From positions 186,001 to 250,000 of the forward strand of contig CAUYLG010061895.1 in assembly GCA_963573385.1 (NCBI GenBank): a stretch of 64,000 bases of DNA, read 5' to 3'. A model generated the notes under the pieces. That model was not told where the DNA came from. It saw only the letters and a list, made by a program, of their open reading frames with translations, and searched no databases. A program made the translations under genes and the position numbers. Below, one piece after another: positions 11,518-25,013 of this stretch (its first letter is position 1; each line of letters opens with the position of its first letter). The stretch is from Cacajao melanocephalus. Its lineage: Eukaryota; Chordata; Mammalia; Primates; Pitheciidae.

Positions 11518-11731
11518 AGCATTTCTCAATGTATCTATGGAAAAGTATACTGTTGCTATTTTGGCTGAGAAAATTTAGTGTTGGGGTTATGGAGCTGCCT
11601 TGTGAATTGTGAGATTTAAAACAGCAATCTTAGTTTCTACATAATAGAGATACCGATAGTGTCTCCCCATTTGTGATGACCAAAAATATGTCCAGGCACT
11701 AGCAAATATCTTAAGTTGAGAACCACTGACT
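11518..11731 (-). mobile_element. MER5A-like hAT-Charlie DNA transposon remnant
   Basis: The blocks GCATTTCTCAATG, GGAGCTGCCTTGTGAATTGTG, GATGACCAAAAATATGTCCAGG and TTGAGAACCACTGAC are the MER5A order on the minus strand. The length of about 214 bp is consistent with this short non-autonomous element. A 79-codon antisense frame (11587-11826) is within it. Confidence 0.65.
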
Positions 11732-12014
11732 TGAGTTAAAGGAAATTGATGAAATCCTATGCTAATGGCTAAGAAAGACTCCAATGAAAACATCTGGAAT
11801 TCTTCCACATAGTCATAGAATATCAAACATCTATTATTTCAAAAAAAAGTAAAACTAGGAAACAATGTAGCCATCCTGACATAAATAGATACTTCAAATG
11901 GATAAATTTTGAATAAACTCGAGCTGCACAAATTATTCCAATAATTTTTAATATACTTTATACAATTAAATATAGATGAGCAGGTCTTGAGACTTCATGA
12001 CTGATAGACACCTT

Positions 12015-12085
12015 AAGTTATACAACCTCCTCATTTCTTATGTGAGAAAACTAAGATAAAGTGACTTGATCAAGGTTGATATATT
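12015..12085 (-). repeat. Short MIR SINE fragment
   Basis: CCTCCTCATTTCTTATGTGAG followed by AAAACTAAGATAAAGTGACTTG and ATCAAGG matches the antisense MIR core. Only about 70 bp is visible. Confidence 0.4.
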
Positions 12086-12959
12086 TTTTAAATGTAGCAG
12101 AACTATGTCTAGAAGAAAATTATTTTAGTCTTAGTTCATTATTACTTCCATATGTATTAAGTTTAAGATTTCATAAAAGCTCTGTAAGGGCCTATTTGGC
12201 AATGGATTTGTACATTCATATTTTTCTTCTTAAGATAATGTTCTTTGTCATCAATGCCTGTGAGCCGAAAGAGGTATTCAGCAACCGTGAATAAAGGGAG
12301 AGATGACTTGTTTATATTTCAGTGGAAAGGGAAGAGTATTATAAGCTATACACAAAGAGTCAAAGGATTAAAGAATTTACTATGTACAAACAGTTGCGCA
12401 AGTCTTGTCATTGAGTTCTAACAGAAGAGACCAATGCCTTCAGCAATCAGCCTACAGCAATTTAATTAATAAAGACCTGCTGTGGTCTGATTCACCAAGG
12501 TTCCAAATGCTATTGCACACACCCTGCTTCCTGCTTTGATTTGCCTGTTACCATGCTCACGGTATAAAGGGATGGCTATTTATATTAATGATATGGATAA
12601 ACTTCTCTTTTAATCAATGAAATGGTATTCTAATGACCTTCACTAAGTGGCCCAAAATGCCAGATTATGCTATATACTAATGATTCTATGTTTTTTATAG
12701 TTATAAATTGTAAATTTATTAAGAGATAGCTTAAGATAAGGAATAGTATACATTTCTCTAATCACAACATAAACTTACGTCTGATGAAACAGCTTTAGCA
12801 AGACACAGGCCAAATATCTAATCAAAGAACAAATTCTTTTTTCAAATGGTGGAAGGTAAACTACACATCCTAAGGGGAATTATTCCTGCTCTATAATCTT
12901 GCTTACCATTATGTGGTGTAATAATAACTAGGTACCTTTACCACAGTTTGGGAGGCTTC
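12086..12959. other. Unassigned AT-rich sequence
   Basis: No gene, RNA or repeat recognised. Confidence 0.4.
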
Positions 12960-13165
12960 TTCACCCAATACTGAGAACTTGGACTTTGATGTCAGACAGA
13001 TACAGAGTTAAATCCAAATGCTCCCACCTATGAGTCATGGAATGTTAGGAAAAGTAATTATCTTCTTTGACCTCAACTTATCCATCTGAAAAATGTGGAT
13101 AATATCAGTCACTTTTTATTGAGACACACTGCAGTAAGCCATTAATAAACTTGAAGCATTATAAT
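12960..13165 (+). repeat. MIR SINE, plus strand
   Basis: The blocks ACTTGGACTTTGATGTCAGACAG, AGAGTTAAATCCAAATGC, CCTCAACTTATCCATCTGAAAA and TGTGGATAATATCAG are MIR in order. Confidence 0.65.
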
Positions 13166-13429
13166 TATCAATCATCAAATGAATTTATTTTCTTAGAATC
13201 CTAAAGAAACTACACAAAAACTTTCAGCTCACTCACTACTCTATTTTGAATTCCTTTGATCCTATCTGCCTACATATTTCTTTCATTAGTTCATTTCCCT
13301 CCATCTCTGCTGCTAACACACAGAATGGAAGGCATGAACATTCTTAAGCGGATTATTGGCACACACCCTTCACTGGACACTACTCATTCACGTTTGCTTT
13401 TCAGTCTTTTCAAATAATATTTTATGAGT

Positions 13430-13570
13430 GCTCTCACACTTTCTTTGTTTATAGATGGGGAAACTCAGACCCAGGGAAGTTCATTAACTTGAGACCACAT
13501 GAAGAGGTAGTGTTTGAGTCTGAAATTGAGCCAAACTTCTTTTCAGCACACCATGGTGCATCCAACTACA
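13430..13570 (-). repeat. MIR SINE, minus strand
   Basis: ATAGATGGGGAAACTCAGAC, CCAGGGAAGTTCATTAACTTG and GTGTTTGAGTCTGAAATTGAGCC match antisense MIR. Confidence 0.6.
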
Positions 13571-14631
13571 ATGTGAAGAGAATGGGTTGGGAATGCTTAG
13601 ATAAAATATGGAGCAGTGTTTTCTCACCAGTCGAAGGGACTTGACAGAGCAGAATGTGATATATTTTGGTGCTCATATTGTTCATTTTATACTAGTAGTA
13701 GAATTTGAGTATTTTAACGGTGTTTAGACAAGAAGTAATACATTAAAGCAGTTTTTGTCCCTTGTAATTGTTTAGTTTTTACCTTCAGGTTGTAAAGCAG
13801 AAGTAGTATTTAAAGTATTATATTCAAAAGATCACTTGGTATGGCATTCTCCTCTTAATTAACTAAATGCTTTTGATCTTCAGCCATCCGAGCAATTTAA
13901 TAGTTTCAATAACTTTCTAGAGGTGAAAATAATGCATATATATTCCGAAACCTATAACATAGTATTTGAAAGTTGGAGAACCTGAATTTCGGTGCATGAA
14001 CCCATAAAATGTAATGAACTGACTTCTACGTATGTTTTTTATTTGAAAAAAAAATAAAGAGATGATTGGCCCAGTGCGGTATTCTGTCTTTCTTTGATAA
14101 CCACTTTCCCCCAACCAATAGCTGTGATAACTGAAACAAGTGTTCCTTGGATGTCAATTGACTTTAATGAGTGATTCATTGCACAATGGAAACTACTTTG
14201 CATTCCCTCTAGATGCTTTCACTGTATGAAAAAGATAAAGCTCTATTTAGCTTGGGGCTGACATAGTGGAACATAATTCACCTGCCTCCGCTATCTCTAC
14301 AGAATAGCAAGAATAACCACTCATTTTACTAGAACATGTAGCACATTTTCTCTCACTATGTCCTCAGAACAGGAAACCTATACAAACCAACAAAATATAG
14401 AAGGAAGAAGCTTGCATATCTGCCAGTTAAGGACAAGTATTTACATTCAAAACGAAATACCTATGACTTTCAGGAGCCACATTTAGCCTGCAAGATAGAT
14501 ATTAAGGTAGTGGACTATTGTGATAAGGAATTTTGACAAAACATAGAACCAAAAACATATACCTTCTAGCTAAAACCAAACACAAGCATGCAAATGATGA
14601 AAGCAGTGAAGAAACCGCCACCCCCTTCCAA
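13571..14631. other. Unassigned sequence
   Basis: No gene or repeat recognised. A 65-codon minus frame (13917-14114) is chance. Confidence 0.4.
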
Positions 14632-14654
14632 ACACACATACACACACATGCACG

Positions 14655-14687
<33 letters not shown>

Positions 14688-14688
14688 C
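14632..14688. repeat. CA microsatellite with CG interruptions
   Basis: A run of about 57 bp of CA repeats, including a GCACGCACGCGCGCACAC segment with several CpG steps, then an uninterrupted CA run. Frames on both strands over this tract (14502-14699, 14533-14715) are produced by the repeat. Confidence 0.95.
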
Positions 14689-16667
14689 AAGAGAATCATA
14701 AATAAGCAACCATAAGGTACACATCAAGATTTGAAGATAGCAGTACTCTAAATTTGTAAATCTGGGATCAAGGCATCACAAGGGCTTTTTTTATATATGT
14801 ATATAAAATAAACCCAATATGTTAGCTGGCAAAGAAGACTCTGTGGCCCAAGGCTATTTTTTAAACTGCTGCTCTAGAAGTTTCTAAGTGCTAAATGATT
14901 CTGGTTGTACTTACTTGCCTCTTAAATGACTCCTGCATGGTTAATATTTCTGAAATATCCTTGTACACACTAGGTAAATGGTTAAGTCATGCAGCGATTG
15001 TCATTTCAGCTGTCTACTAAGAGTTGGACACTTTAGTAAAAAGAGTAGACAGCAAATAAAATGGTCTTAGGCATCACCACTTTGTTCATTTGAAAAAAAC
15101 ACAAAAGAAATGTACTTTCTTTAATATGGTTTATTTTTAATAGCTTACATATCACTATTGAGTATAATAAGAATGAGAATGCATACATCTAAATTTGACA
15201 CCTTCCTAAACTCTGAAATTCTTCTACATTTAGGTTTTATTTTCACTGAATATTTTACTATTATTTGCAATGGTTATTGCATTCAATAATGCTAATGATA
15301 AGACAAGATTCTTTGGTAAAAAATGAGAAAATAGTTGCAATACAAGTTAAGGGACTCATCTGCCTAATGATATAATGCAAGACTTCAAGTTTCTGGAGTT
15401 ACACTTCTCTGTTGAAGAGAAGACCAAAATAATTGTGTGCTTATCTTCGCAGAAGCATCAAATAAGGTTAACTATACTCTTCAAATAATTTTCTTATTTT
15501 GTGGGATAGTTTTACAAACATTTTGAGGATGAACCTCCATTCCATGCACGTATATAAACCATACAAATGTAATGCTGTATCAATAGATTATAAATTACAT
15601 TATAGAACATGCAAAGGTATTTAGGCCCAGTGGATCATTTGGGGCCTCTTCTTAGAGCAGTGCTATAGCACTGGAATCAACACCATGCCTACATACCCTT
15701 GAAACAGGGCCCTGGGGAGAGACTGGCAAGGATAATCCCAAGGAAGTCTTAGTTTATAGCACCATTAGCTTTGAATGAACCAAAGCAAAGTAGCAAGAAG
15801 GTTTTGATGCCTCACCTTCACACTGAATCATGTTTTCCAGTTCTGTAAGACCCTGCACAACTAAGAATGGACTCATCAGAAGTCATCTGAAGGAGCAGGA
15901 TAGTTCTATGCTACTTCCAAATCAAAGTGACAGTAGTCATAAAGCTTCAGTATAAAGATGAGAAGTAGCACTACCTGAGAATGGAACAAATTCAGATTAT
16001 TGCTGTTGTATGTCACTAGCCTGGATTCCACTCTGAAGCACAATTGCTTTTCTTAATTCTCATTAAAACTTGTCTATCCCAAGCTATTTCTCTCTCCTGT
16101 AAAGCAGTAATGGAATTATACCCAAAAGAGAATCAACAAAGGAGTAATTTAGGTTATGAATAGCTTCCTAATCACATACCTGATAGCAACAGACCTATGG
16201 CAAATGAGAAGTAGTTAGAACATCTATCTGCAAAGGCCCAATATCTCTTTGATTGCTTGTAGTTCTATTATGTAGTACCTTAGACTTAGAGTATATAGCC
16301 ACAGCATCTACTATTAATGTAGATTGTCACCATGCCTGTTAAATTTCTCTAACTACCATATAAAAGTTACACCATTTTTAGTTATTTAATTACCTATGTT
16401 TTATTGATAGGGTTCCTAAAACCTATTTTTTCCCACGTTCCTTTACTGGATATTGCTGAATGTCACCATGCACTTACAAACTTAAGTTATTCACTCTCCC
16501 ACTACAATCAGGCATAAACCTGTCACATTAATCAGATTTTATATGGAAAAAAAGGGAAGTCATAAGAAAATTTGGGAAGTATTAATATTGTTGACAAGGA
16601 TAATCACCAATGCTTTTCAAAATTAATATCCAGTATTCAGGGCTCACTCAGCAAGCCTTGGTGTTTG
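14689..16667. other. Unassigned sequence, about 2 kb
   Basis: No gene or recognised repeat. The part around 15620-15960 is GC-richer than its surroundings but shows no reading frame or motif I can name. Confidence 0.4.
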
Positions 16668-16714
16668 GCTTCCTTCCTTCCTATCTTCCTTCCCTTCTTC
16701 TTTCTTTCTTTCAT
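16668..16714. repeat. Pyrimidine (TTCC/TTTC) simple repeat
   Basis: A pure C/T tract with TTCC units followed by TTTC units, broken by one A. Confidence 0.85.
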
Positions 16715-17434
16715 TCTGCTACTGAGAATAAAGTAACTGGATCTGGGGCTTTGGAGTGGGTGGGATGATTCTTATTTTTTATAGCTGAAGGCAAAATATA
16801 TGTACCATATTTTAAAATATCCTAAAACATGAATGTGAATCAAATTTCCAACTAATGATTTTAAGGAGAAAATCATTTTCTCCTTAAATTTACATTTTAA
16901 AAGAATAACTTCAAAGCAAAAACCTTGGGTTAGCTTTTCCCCCACTGCCCATTACCCCTTAAAATGACTGCAAAGAACTTTTGAAAGAGGAAAAATATTT
17001 CACGACAACAAAAGAAGAGGGGCAGACAAAATAACACTATTTTAGAAGCTAGACTGCAGAAAGACAAGAAGCGAATCCTTAGCTAAGAAAGTTGATTCCT
17101 AGGTTAGCAGTAAAGAAGGTCAAAAACCAATTCAATTTGTACTATAGAACTCCAAATGCCCCAGGAATTGGCAGCACATGTAGTTGGAAGGATGGGGAAG
17201 GCAAATCTAAAGATAGAAGGTTTGAAATTCTATTTAAGAAACAGAAGATCTCTAGATTCTCTCAGTCCCAGAATTTAAGGCTTTTATTTTAGATACCATA
17301 GTGTGTGAAATTCAGGAGTCAAACATACCATGAGATGCCAAAGTTCTATGCCTAACAACACTCTTCTTAGAGTTAGATTAAAAAACTGTATGTTTTTCTT
17401 GATAATAATGAAAACTGTGTCTTCTTTTTTATTT
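16715..17434. other. Unassigned sequence with a short perfect hairpin
   Basis: No gene or repeat recognised. At 16860-16888 two 13-bp arms (TTTAAGGAGAAAA and its complement) flank the loop TCA. Confidence 0.4.
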
Positions 17435-17575
17435 CATGGTTTTCAAAGCATTTTTACATTCATTGACTAATGTAATCTTCACAACAATTCTTTCTGATAG
17501 GTAAGACAAAATGATTTCCAACTCTTTTACATGAGGAAGAAGCTGAAGTAAAATGACCAACTTGTCAGTTGTAAA
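17435..17575 (-). repeat. MIR SINE, minus strand
   Basis: GTAATCTTCACAACAATTC, TGATAGGTAAGACAAAATG and ACATGAGGAAGAAGCTGAAG follow antisense MIR order. Confidence 0.55.
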
Positions 17576-18245
17576 ACCCTGCAGAGCAGTATGCAAAGTC
17601 TTCAAACCTCCACTTTCTTGTAGCTTACAATGATTGCCCTTTGATTCGCTTCCCACAGGTCTACTTTTCTAAGAAGTGATTTGCCCTCTTTAGTGTTTAT
17701 AACAATCCTTTGAGAAGCTTTTAAAAAAATAACCCAGTCCTCAAAATTCTGATTGAGTAAGACTGAACTGAGGACCTGGAATGTACATTTTAACAAATTA
17801 TTCAGGTTATTTTAATTCAGGTACTGGTGGGGGTCATCTTCTGAAAACTACTTCATTAAGAATTCTAATTGTCACCAGAGAAGGCGACACATCTGGACCA
17901 TGTTAGCTGGGTCTCACCAACAACAAATGAATAAAATAATCCAAAACTAAAAATCAACTTACATTTTTCACTAAGTGACATTTGCATAGTACACCTATGA
18001 CCTTCATCAAGAGTAGGGTGGGATATGAGGGACATCACTGTATCTTTTGCAAAAGCTCTGCAGAAAGTATTATTTCTGTATAGGTAGGAACTACCCAACA
18101 AATGGGTTTCAGAATTCAAGACAAGGAAAAGAAAGTAGTTATGAGCTCTAATTAACTTGGAATACCTCTTTTAATCAGTGCTCCTTTTTGTCTTGTCTAC
18201 CAGCAAGCTCAAAACAAAATCTAATATTACCAAGTTTTAGGCATA
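17576..18245. other. Unassigned sequence
   Basis: No gene or repeat recognised. Minus-strand frames of 64-84 codons here (17429-17656, 17602-17796, 17865-18119) lack motifs and overlap each other or the MIR. Confidence 0.4.
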
Positions 18246-18448
18246 TATGAAGCAGGAGAATAGGGTCTTGAGGCAAGGAACCTAAGGATTTCCTAGAGCC
18301 AAATCAAATGGAAACCCTTCAGCTATGAAAGGAAATATCCTCTCCATTTACATGGAACATACACCAAGTAAACGATTTTGTAACTTTCCTTCGTCCTTTT
18401 CATTTACATAGGGGGTACACCAAGTAACCAACAGAAACCTCTTGAGGG

Positions 18449-18456
18449 TATTTAAA
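18449..18456 (+). promoter_or_regulatory. TATA-like box of LTR copy 2
   Basis: TATTTAAA in the U3 region, conserved between both copies of this LTR in the window. It supports a former promoter; current activity is unknown. Confidence 0.4.
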
Positions 18457-18536
18457 CCCCAAAAAATTCTTTAATGGGGCTCTTGAACCCCTAAGCTTGG
18501 GCCCACTGCCACCCTGTGGAGTGTATTTTCATTTTC

Positions 18537-18542
18537 AATAAA
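18537..18542 (+). terminator. LTR polyadenylation signal, copy 2
   Basis: AATAAA at the same relative position as in copy 1, about 85 bp after the TATA-like box. Confidence 0.45.
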
Positions 18543-18638
18543 TCTCTGCTTTTGTTACTTCATTCTTGCTTCGTTTGTGCATTTTGTCCAATTCTTTGTT
18601 CAAGATGCGAAGAACCTGGACACCGTCCACTGGTAACA

Positions 18639-19334
18639 TACGTACTTTCCATTGAGAATCTCATCCTCTCAAAGTTATATGCATGTTAGTGTCAGATTTT
18701 TAAAATTTTAATGATCTTATTTTATATGAATTTTTAAAAGCTATCTTAAAATCATTTGAGATGTAGGCAGGGTACAAAGTATAAATAAATACACCTGAGA
18801 AATAAGAAGCATACAGACTCATGCAGAAATAATTTCAACATGAAGAAAGAACGGAGAACTAGAGGTTGGCAGTGTAGGTTTTTTTTTTTTTCAAAACCTA
18901 ATTCTTACAGGAACAGTTGGTAAGTACACCTGTCATATATGCTTCCAAAAATGTAGCTCACAATGATAACATACTGAGAGAAAAACAAATCTCGGGAATA
19001 CAAAATTCATTTGTTATAACTAGTTTTGCTTACACTCTCTCAAAATAGCCATCTGTACTAAAATGTGTACATAACAGAATGACTTGCTGCAATACAAAAA
19101 GGTTCATATGTATTTAGGCTTTGGAACTTTCTAAAGGCTTGAAAACTTTTCAGAAGTGTCTTTCATACTTTCTACAGAGATGTTACATATAAGTGAATAA
19201 GAGTTGATGTAAAGAAACAGCAGCTGCTTAAATACATCCTGTTACAGTGTTGCCTGTTCTATTTTTTCCTTTCTACCTTCCCCCTAAGACATTGATTTAG
19301 CTTCCCCCTTCCAAGGTCCTCCCTACATTTTAAT
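18639..19334. other. Unassigned AT-rich sequence
   Basis: No gene or repeat recognised. It includes a T-run near 18880-18891. Confidence 0.4.
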
Positions 19335-19520
19335 TTTATTTAACAAACCCCTGTATGGTGCAAACTATATGCTATTACTTTCCTTTGTGCTTTATGAGTA
19401 TTACTTTATTGAATACCCATAACAAACTATAATTTAAGCAAAAATTTCACAAGGCCACTTGGCTACCATGGAAGAGCTGAGATCTGAAGGAGTCTGGCTT
19501 CAGTATCTGTGACCAAACTG
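19335..19520 (-). repeat. MIR SINE, degraded, minus strand
   Basis: CTATATGCTATTACTTTCC, GTGCTTTATGAGTATTACTTT, CCATAACAAACTATAATTTAAG and CAAGGCCACTTGGCTACC follow antisense MIR order with high divergence. Confidence 0.45.
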
Positions 19521-20382
19521 TATTCGCTATTGACTCCATGCTTATACACATGGCTGTAAAAGGCAGTGCCAAGCAGACAAAAACACATAGTCCATCCATT
19601 AATTATTTACCTCCTGTGCAAACTGGATATTTGTCTAACTACAGGGCCATTTCAAACAAAATGCCTGAAGAATCTTCTCGCAATTCTTGAACATCTATCT
19701 ATAGATGCTAATTTTATTTTAGAAAAAAAAGGAAAATGTTTCAAGATGTATACATAATTCTTCAATCCTGACATATTCTTTGACTTAACAATAGCTTTTG
19801 GATGATAGGAGAGTCACTACATTAAACATAGATATCAATCATAAGAAGCATCCAAGTCGAGAAATATTAAAGTGTTGAAAAGATGAAACTTAGAACCAAG
19901 AAAATAATGTAATAATGTAATCCCTACTTTTTGTAGGTTTCTCCTTCTATTTAGTTATAATAGTCCTGATGCATAGATAGATTTTTAACTGCCCTGAATA
20001 CTTATTTGAAGTATATAGGATAAGAGTAACAATTTATTTTAACTGTTAGAAACTATTCACTTTACTGAACAAGTATAATGCTGTGCTATTCAGGATTAAT
20101 GTTTTATAAGATGTTACTAGTATTATTAAGGTATTTAAGGTAAAATGTTTATTTAAATATACTGTATTACAATCCTCTCAACATTATTTTTAATAGAACA
20201 GGGTAGAAAAATGAAGATATAAAGAGTTCATATGATGGCAACTTAGTGCAAGGCAGAAAGTTTAAAAAATTATCTATCTAGTTTTAATTCTCCTTAAGAT
20301 AATTTTTCTAGATTAAAACAACAGTAATCTTTAATAATTATTCAGTTTTTGTCAAATAAATCTGAAATTTGAGTAGGGCTTA
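19521..20382. other. Unassigned AT-rich sequence
   Basis: No gene or repeat recognised. A 63-codon frame (19566-19757) has no motif. Confidence 0.4.
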
Positions 20383-20770
20383 TTAAGGATGACTCATCTC
20401 AGTTTTACAGCATCAGCTGGGGTGGTTCTATTAGGGATAGAGGATTCACCTCTAAGAATATTCACTCATGTGGCTATCTGGTTGGTAGTGCCTATTGATT
20501 CAGCCAAGGTTGCTGACAAGTATATTTGGCTCCTGTTCATGTGGCTTGTACAGGGAGCTGCTTGGACTTCCTCACAGCATGGTGTCTGGGTCCTAAGAGT
20601 TTCCTAAAAAGGAACTTCCTCAGTTCCTAAAACTGAGGTTCCAAGACCTAGAAAGTGTCTGGGAGGGCTTTTTCTGCCCAAGCATGTAGTCTCAAAATGC
20701 CACTTTTATACTCCAATAGACAAGCAAGTCTCAGTGGCTAGCTCAGACTCCAGGGAGGAGAAATCAGATT
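20383..20770 (-). repeat. Old LTR-like repeat, possibly MLT1 (tentative)
   Basis: The blocks GACTTCCTCACAGCATGGTGTC, TGGGTCCTAAGAG, GACCTAGAAAGTG and CCACTTTTATACTCCAATAGAC resemble the reverse strand of old MLT1-group LTRs ('cttcctcacagcatggtggctgggttccaagag'). The subfamily is not resolved. A 72-codon frame at 20389-20607 is inside it. Confidence 0.4.
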
Positions 20771-22300
20771 CTGTCTCAATACATAAGTAGCAAATAATTT
20801 ATAGCTATCTTTTAATAAACTATATCAATATACAAATTGAACATAATGATTATACAAATGCTAAGTTTTCATTTTCTTAAGCTCAAAACTTGTCAATAAA
20901 TGTAATTATGTCAATAACTGTAATTAATCATGTAAACAAAGTTAAGGACAGAAAGCATATGATCATCTCAATAAATTCAGAAAAAAGCATTTAATACAAT
21001 TCAGCATTCCTTCATGATGAAGACCCTCAACAAACTAAGCATAGAAGGAATATATCTCAAAATAATAAAGGCCATATATGCAAACCCATAGCCAATGTCA
21101 TAGTGAACAAAAATAGCTGAAAGCTATCCCTTCTAAAACTAGAAAAAGACAAGGATTTACACTTGCAACACTGCTATGCAACATAGTATTGGAAGTCCTA
21201 ACCAGAGAAATCAGGAAAAGGAAAGAAATAAAACGCATCCAAATTGGAAAAGAGAAAGCTGTATTATCTCTGATCACTAGCAATATGATGTTATATCTAT
21301 AAAACCCTAAAGACTTTGCAAAAAAACTTTTAAATTTGACAAATTCAGTGAAGTTTCAGAATACAAAATCAATGTACAAAAATCAGTAGCATTTCTATAC
21401 ACTAATAACAATCAAACTTAGAACAAAATCAAGAAGACAATCCCATTTATAACAGTGACCTAAAAAATACCTAGCAGTATATTTAAATAAGGAGGTGAAG
21501 GTGAAAGATCTCTACAAGGAAAGCTACAAAAGTCTGAAGAGAGAAATAATAGAGGACACCAAGAAATGCAAAAATATCCCACACACATGGATTGGAAGAA
21601 TCAATATTGTTAAAATGATCATAGTGCCTGAAGCAATCTAAAGATTCAATGAAATTTTTAACCAAAATACCAATGTCATGTCTCAAAGAATTAGAGAAAA
21701 CATCGTAAAATGTATATGGAACGAAAAAAGAGCTCAAATAGCCAAAGCGACCCTAACCACAAAGGAGAAAGCTAGAGGTAACACATCGCCTGACCTCAAA
21801 TCATACTACAAGACCACAGTAACTATAACAGCATAGTACTGGTATAAAAACAGACAAATAGATCAATGGAACAGAATTAAGAGCCCAGAGATTAAGCTAC
21901 ATATCTGTAACTAACAGATTGACTAAAACATACACCAGGGAACGGACAGCCTTTTCAATAAATGGTGCTGAGAATTGCCATATGTAGAATAATGAAATTG
22001 GACCCCTCTTTCTCACCCAACACAAAAATCAACTCAAGATGGAATAAAGACTTAAATGTAAGACCCGAAACTATAAAAATAATAGAAGAAAACCTAAGGA
22101 AAATTATTCTGGATATTTTCCTGGGCAAGGTATTCATGACTAAGATCTCAAAACACAAACAACAAAAATAAACAAACGGGACACAGAGAAATGAAAAGTT
22201 TCTGCCCAGCAAAAGAAATAATCAAGAGTGAGTAGCCTATATATTGGGACAAAATATTTGCAGACTGTGTATCTGACAAGGAACTAATACCCAGAATTTA

Positions 22301-22774
<474 letters not shown>

Positions 22775-23178
22775 TCAGAGATATGCACATTAAAACCACA
22801 ATGAGATATCATCTTATACCAGTCAGAATGGCTATTATTAAAAAGTCAAAAAATACATGTTGGTGAGGATGCAGAGACAAAGAAATACTTATACACTGCT
22901 GGTGGGAATGTAAATTATTAAGACCTCTATGGAAAATAGTACGAAGACTTCTCAAAGAACTAAGACTAGAACTACCATTTGATCCATCAATTCCACTTCT
23001 GGGTATCTACCCAATGGAAAAGAAATCGTTATATCCAAAAATACCTGCATTCCTATGTTTATCATAACACTATTCACAATAGCAAAGATGTGTAATCAAC
23101 GTGTCCATCAATAGATGACTCAATTAAAATATATATGTAACAATTTATCATATATTTATTATATATAAATTGCACATG

Positions 23179-23183
23179 CACGA

Positions 23184-23221
<38 letters not shown>
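23179..23221. repeat. Compound CA/TA microsatellite inside L1
   Basis: An (AC) run passes into a (AT) run. It sits within L1 3' sequence, between the blocks CAATTAAAATATATATG and GGAATACTGTTCAGCC. Confidence 0.9.
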
Positions 23222-23222
<1 letters not shown>

Positions 23223-23604
23223 GAATAATATGGAATACTGTTCAGCCATATAAAGAATGAAATCATACATGGATAGAACTGGAGGTCATTATCTTAAGAG
23301 AAAACAACTCAGAAACAGCAAGTCAAAAACCACCCATTCCCACTTAGATGTGGGAGCTAAATAGTGTGTAGACATGGACAGACAGAGTGAAATAGTGGAT
23401 ACTGGAGAGGTGGAAGGGTAGGAGGGTGGGAGACGGGTGAGGGATGAGTAATTACTTAGTGGATACAATGTACATTATTCAAGTGATGGTTACACTAAAG
23501 CCCAGACTTCACCACTACACAATACAACCATGTAACAAAAATGCACTTGTATCCCTTACATTTATGGAAATAATAAAAAAGAAAATAAACAGACAGAGAG
23601 TTAG

Positions 23605-25013
23605 AAAATCCCTCCAAAAAATAACAAGAGGGAGTAGCAGTCCTGCCAAATATAAAAGCATACTCTATAACCTCTATAATTAAAACCATATGATGTTTCT
23701 CCAATGAACAAAATAGATTACCAGAAATCTACTCAAGAATGTTCAAAATCAGTGTACAGTAAAGGAAGCATCTCAGTCACTGTTGAAAAGATAAATATTT
23801 GTAATAAATTATGTTGCAACAACTGAATGCTTATTTCTCATCCTAACATTACTCACGACAATAAGTTCCAAATGAAACAAGAAATTTGGTGAATAAAAAA
23901 GTAAACCGTATAGACACCAGAAGAAAATACAGGCAGATGGATTCCTTTGTGAAGTGAATGTGGGTCAATCTTTTTAAATTGCAATTAAAAGTCCAAAACA
24001 ATACAATTTTGATAAATTCAACTACAACAAACAAAAAAAGTTCATGTTCTAAAACATGCCATAAGCAAAGACAAAAGGCAAGTGACTAAAATAAAATTTT
24101 ACAATCATAATAGAAAATCATGTCCTAGTATATAAAGAAATCCTAAAAATCAAGACCAGAGAAATGAAACATCAATACAGAGGAAAGGAGATACCAGTAG
24201 CCTTTGCATATATTATAGGGTGCCCAAACTCATCACAAAGATACAGATTTAATACACAGTGTGACACCATAGCTAACATGTTGGACTTGCAGACTTTTAA
24301 GTTTGTCAATACATGCATAGGCAGGAGTCAAGTACAGATTCTGGTGCAAGTGCAAACTATACAATAACCATTGTGGCAAAATCTGCAATATCTTCCACAA
24401 CAGAACCAGTTCCCTTTCTAGGAATTTCCCCTAAAAATAAACTCCCTATACCTATTCTAGATCAACATCTATATCCATATTTATCTATATCTATACAAAA
24501 ATTTACTCATTGTGCCATCATTTAGAAAGGGAAAATAGTGAAAACTGTCCACAGGATGCCGTCCATAGTATGCAGTCCATAGGAAACTAATTTGAATGAA
24601 TAATGATGAGTAGGAAAGTGTGTAGCCGAAGATGAATGAAGTGGATATTCATAGGCCGTGTTACATCTAAGATGTATTCAGTTAAAAAAAGCAAACTGTA
24701 AGAAAGTAGAAAGAGATAGATATTGTACAGTATGCCAAATTTTGTGTAAGAAATGAGAAATAAGAAATGAGTATGTATACACACACACACACACATATGC
24801 ATATACAAATATAAAAAATATAAAGTTGGTGTTTTTTGCAAAAAGAAATTAAGAATACAATTTCCTTTCTAAGAGGTAAATGGAAATGGAAATCAAAAAT
24901 ATTATTATGGGAGAAATATTTGAGTATGTATTTTCATATAGTTTTATTTTGAAAATCTATATTTTAAAAAATAAGAACTCAAGTAATTTAAACACAGTTT
25001 TCTAATTGAACAC
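23605..25013 (+). mobile_element. Older L1M (L1M4-like) LINE, plus strand
   Basis: A different and more diverged L1 follows the younger one. Blocks in order include CAATTAAAAGTCCAAAACAATA, ACAAAAGGCAAGTGACTAAAA, CTAGGAATTTCCCCTAAAAATA and the 3' UTR text ACAGTATGCCAAATTTTGTG followed by TAAGAAATGAGAAATAAG. A short CA run lies at 24779-24795. The left end abuts the younger L1. No long frame remains. Confidence 0.65.
24779..24795. repeat. Short CA microsatellite
   Basis: About eight CA units within the 3' UTR of the L1M element. Confidence 0.8.

Larger units (their letters stand above)
18246..18638 (+). mobile_element. Solitary ERV1-like LTR, copy 2
   Basis: The same LTR family as at 706-1069, in the same orientation and less degraded. 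It runs from TATGAAGCAGGAGAATAGGG to ACTGGTAACA, with a TATTTAAA box at 18449-18456 and AATAAA at 18537-18542. It keeps a block near 18285-18320 (CCTAGAGCCAAATCAAATGG) that copy 1 has lost. It also has CACCCTGTGGAGTGTATTTTC where copy 1 has diverged. No retroviral internal sequence lies between the two copies, so both are solo LTRs. No clean target duplication is visible here. Confidence 0.75.
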
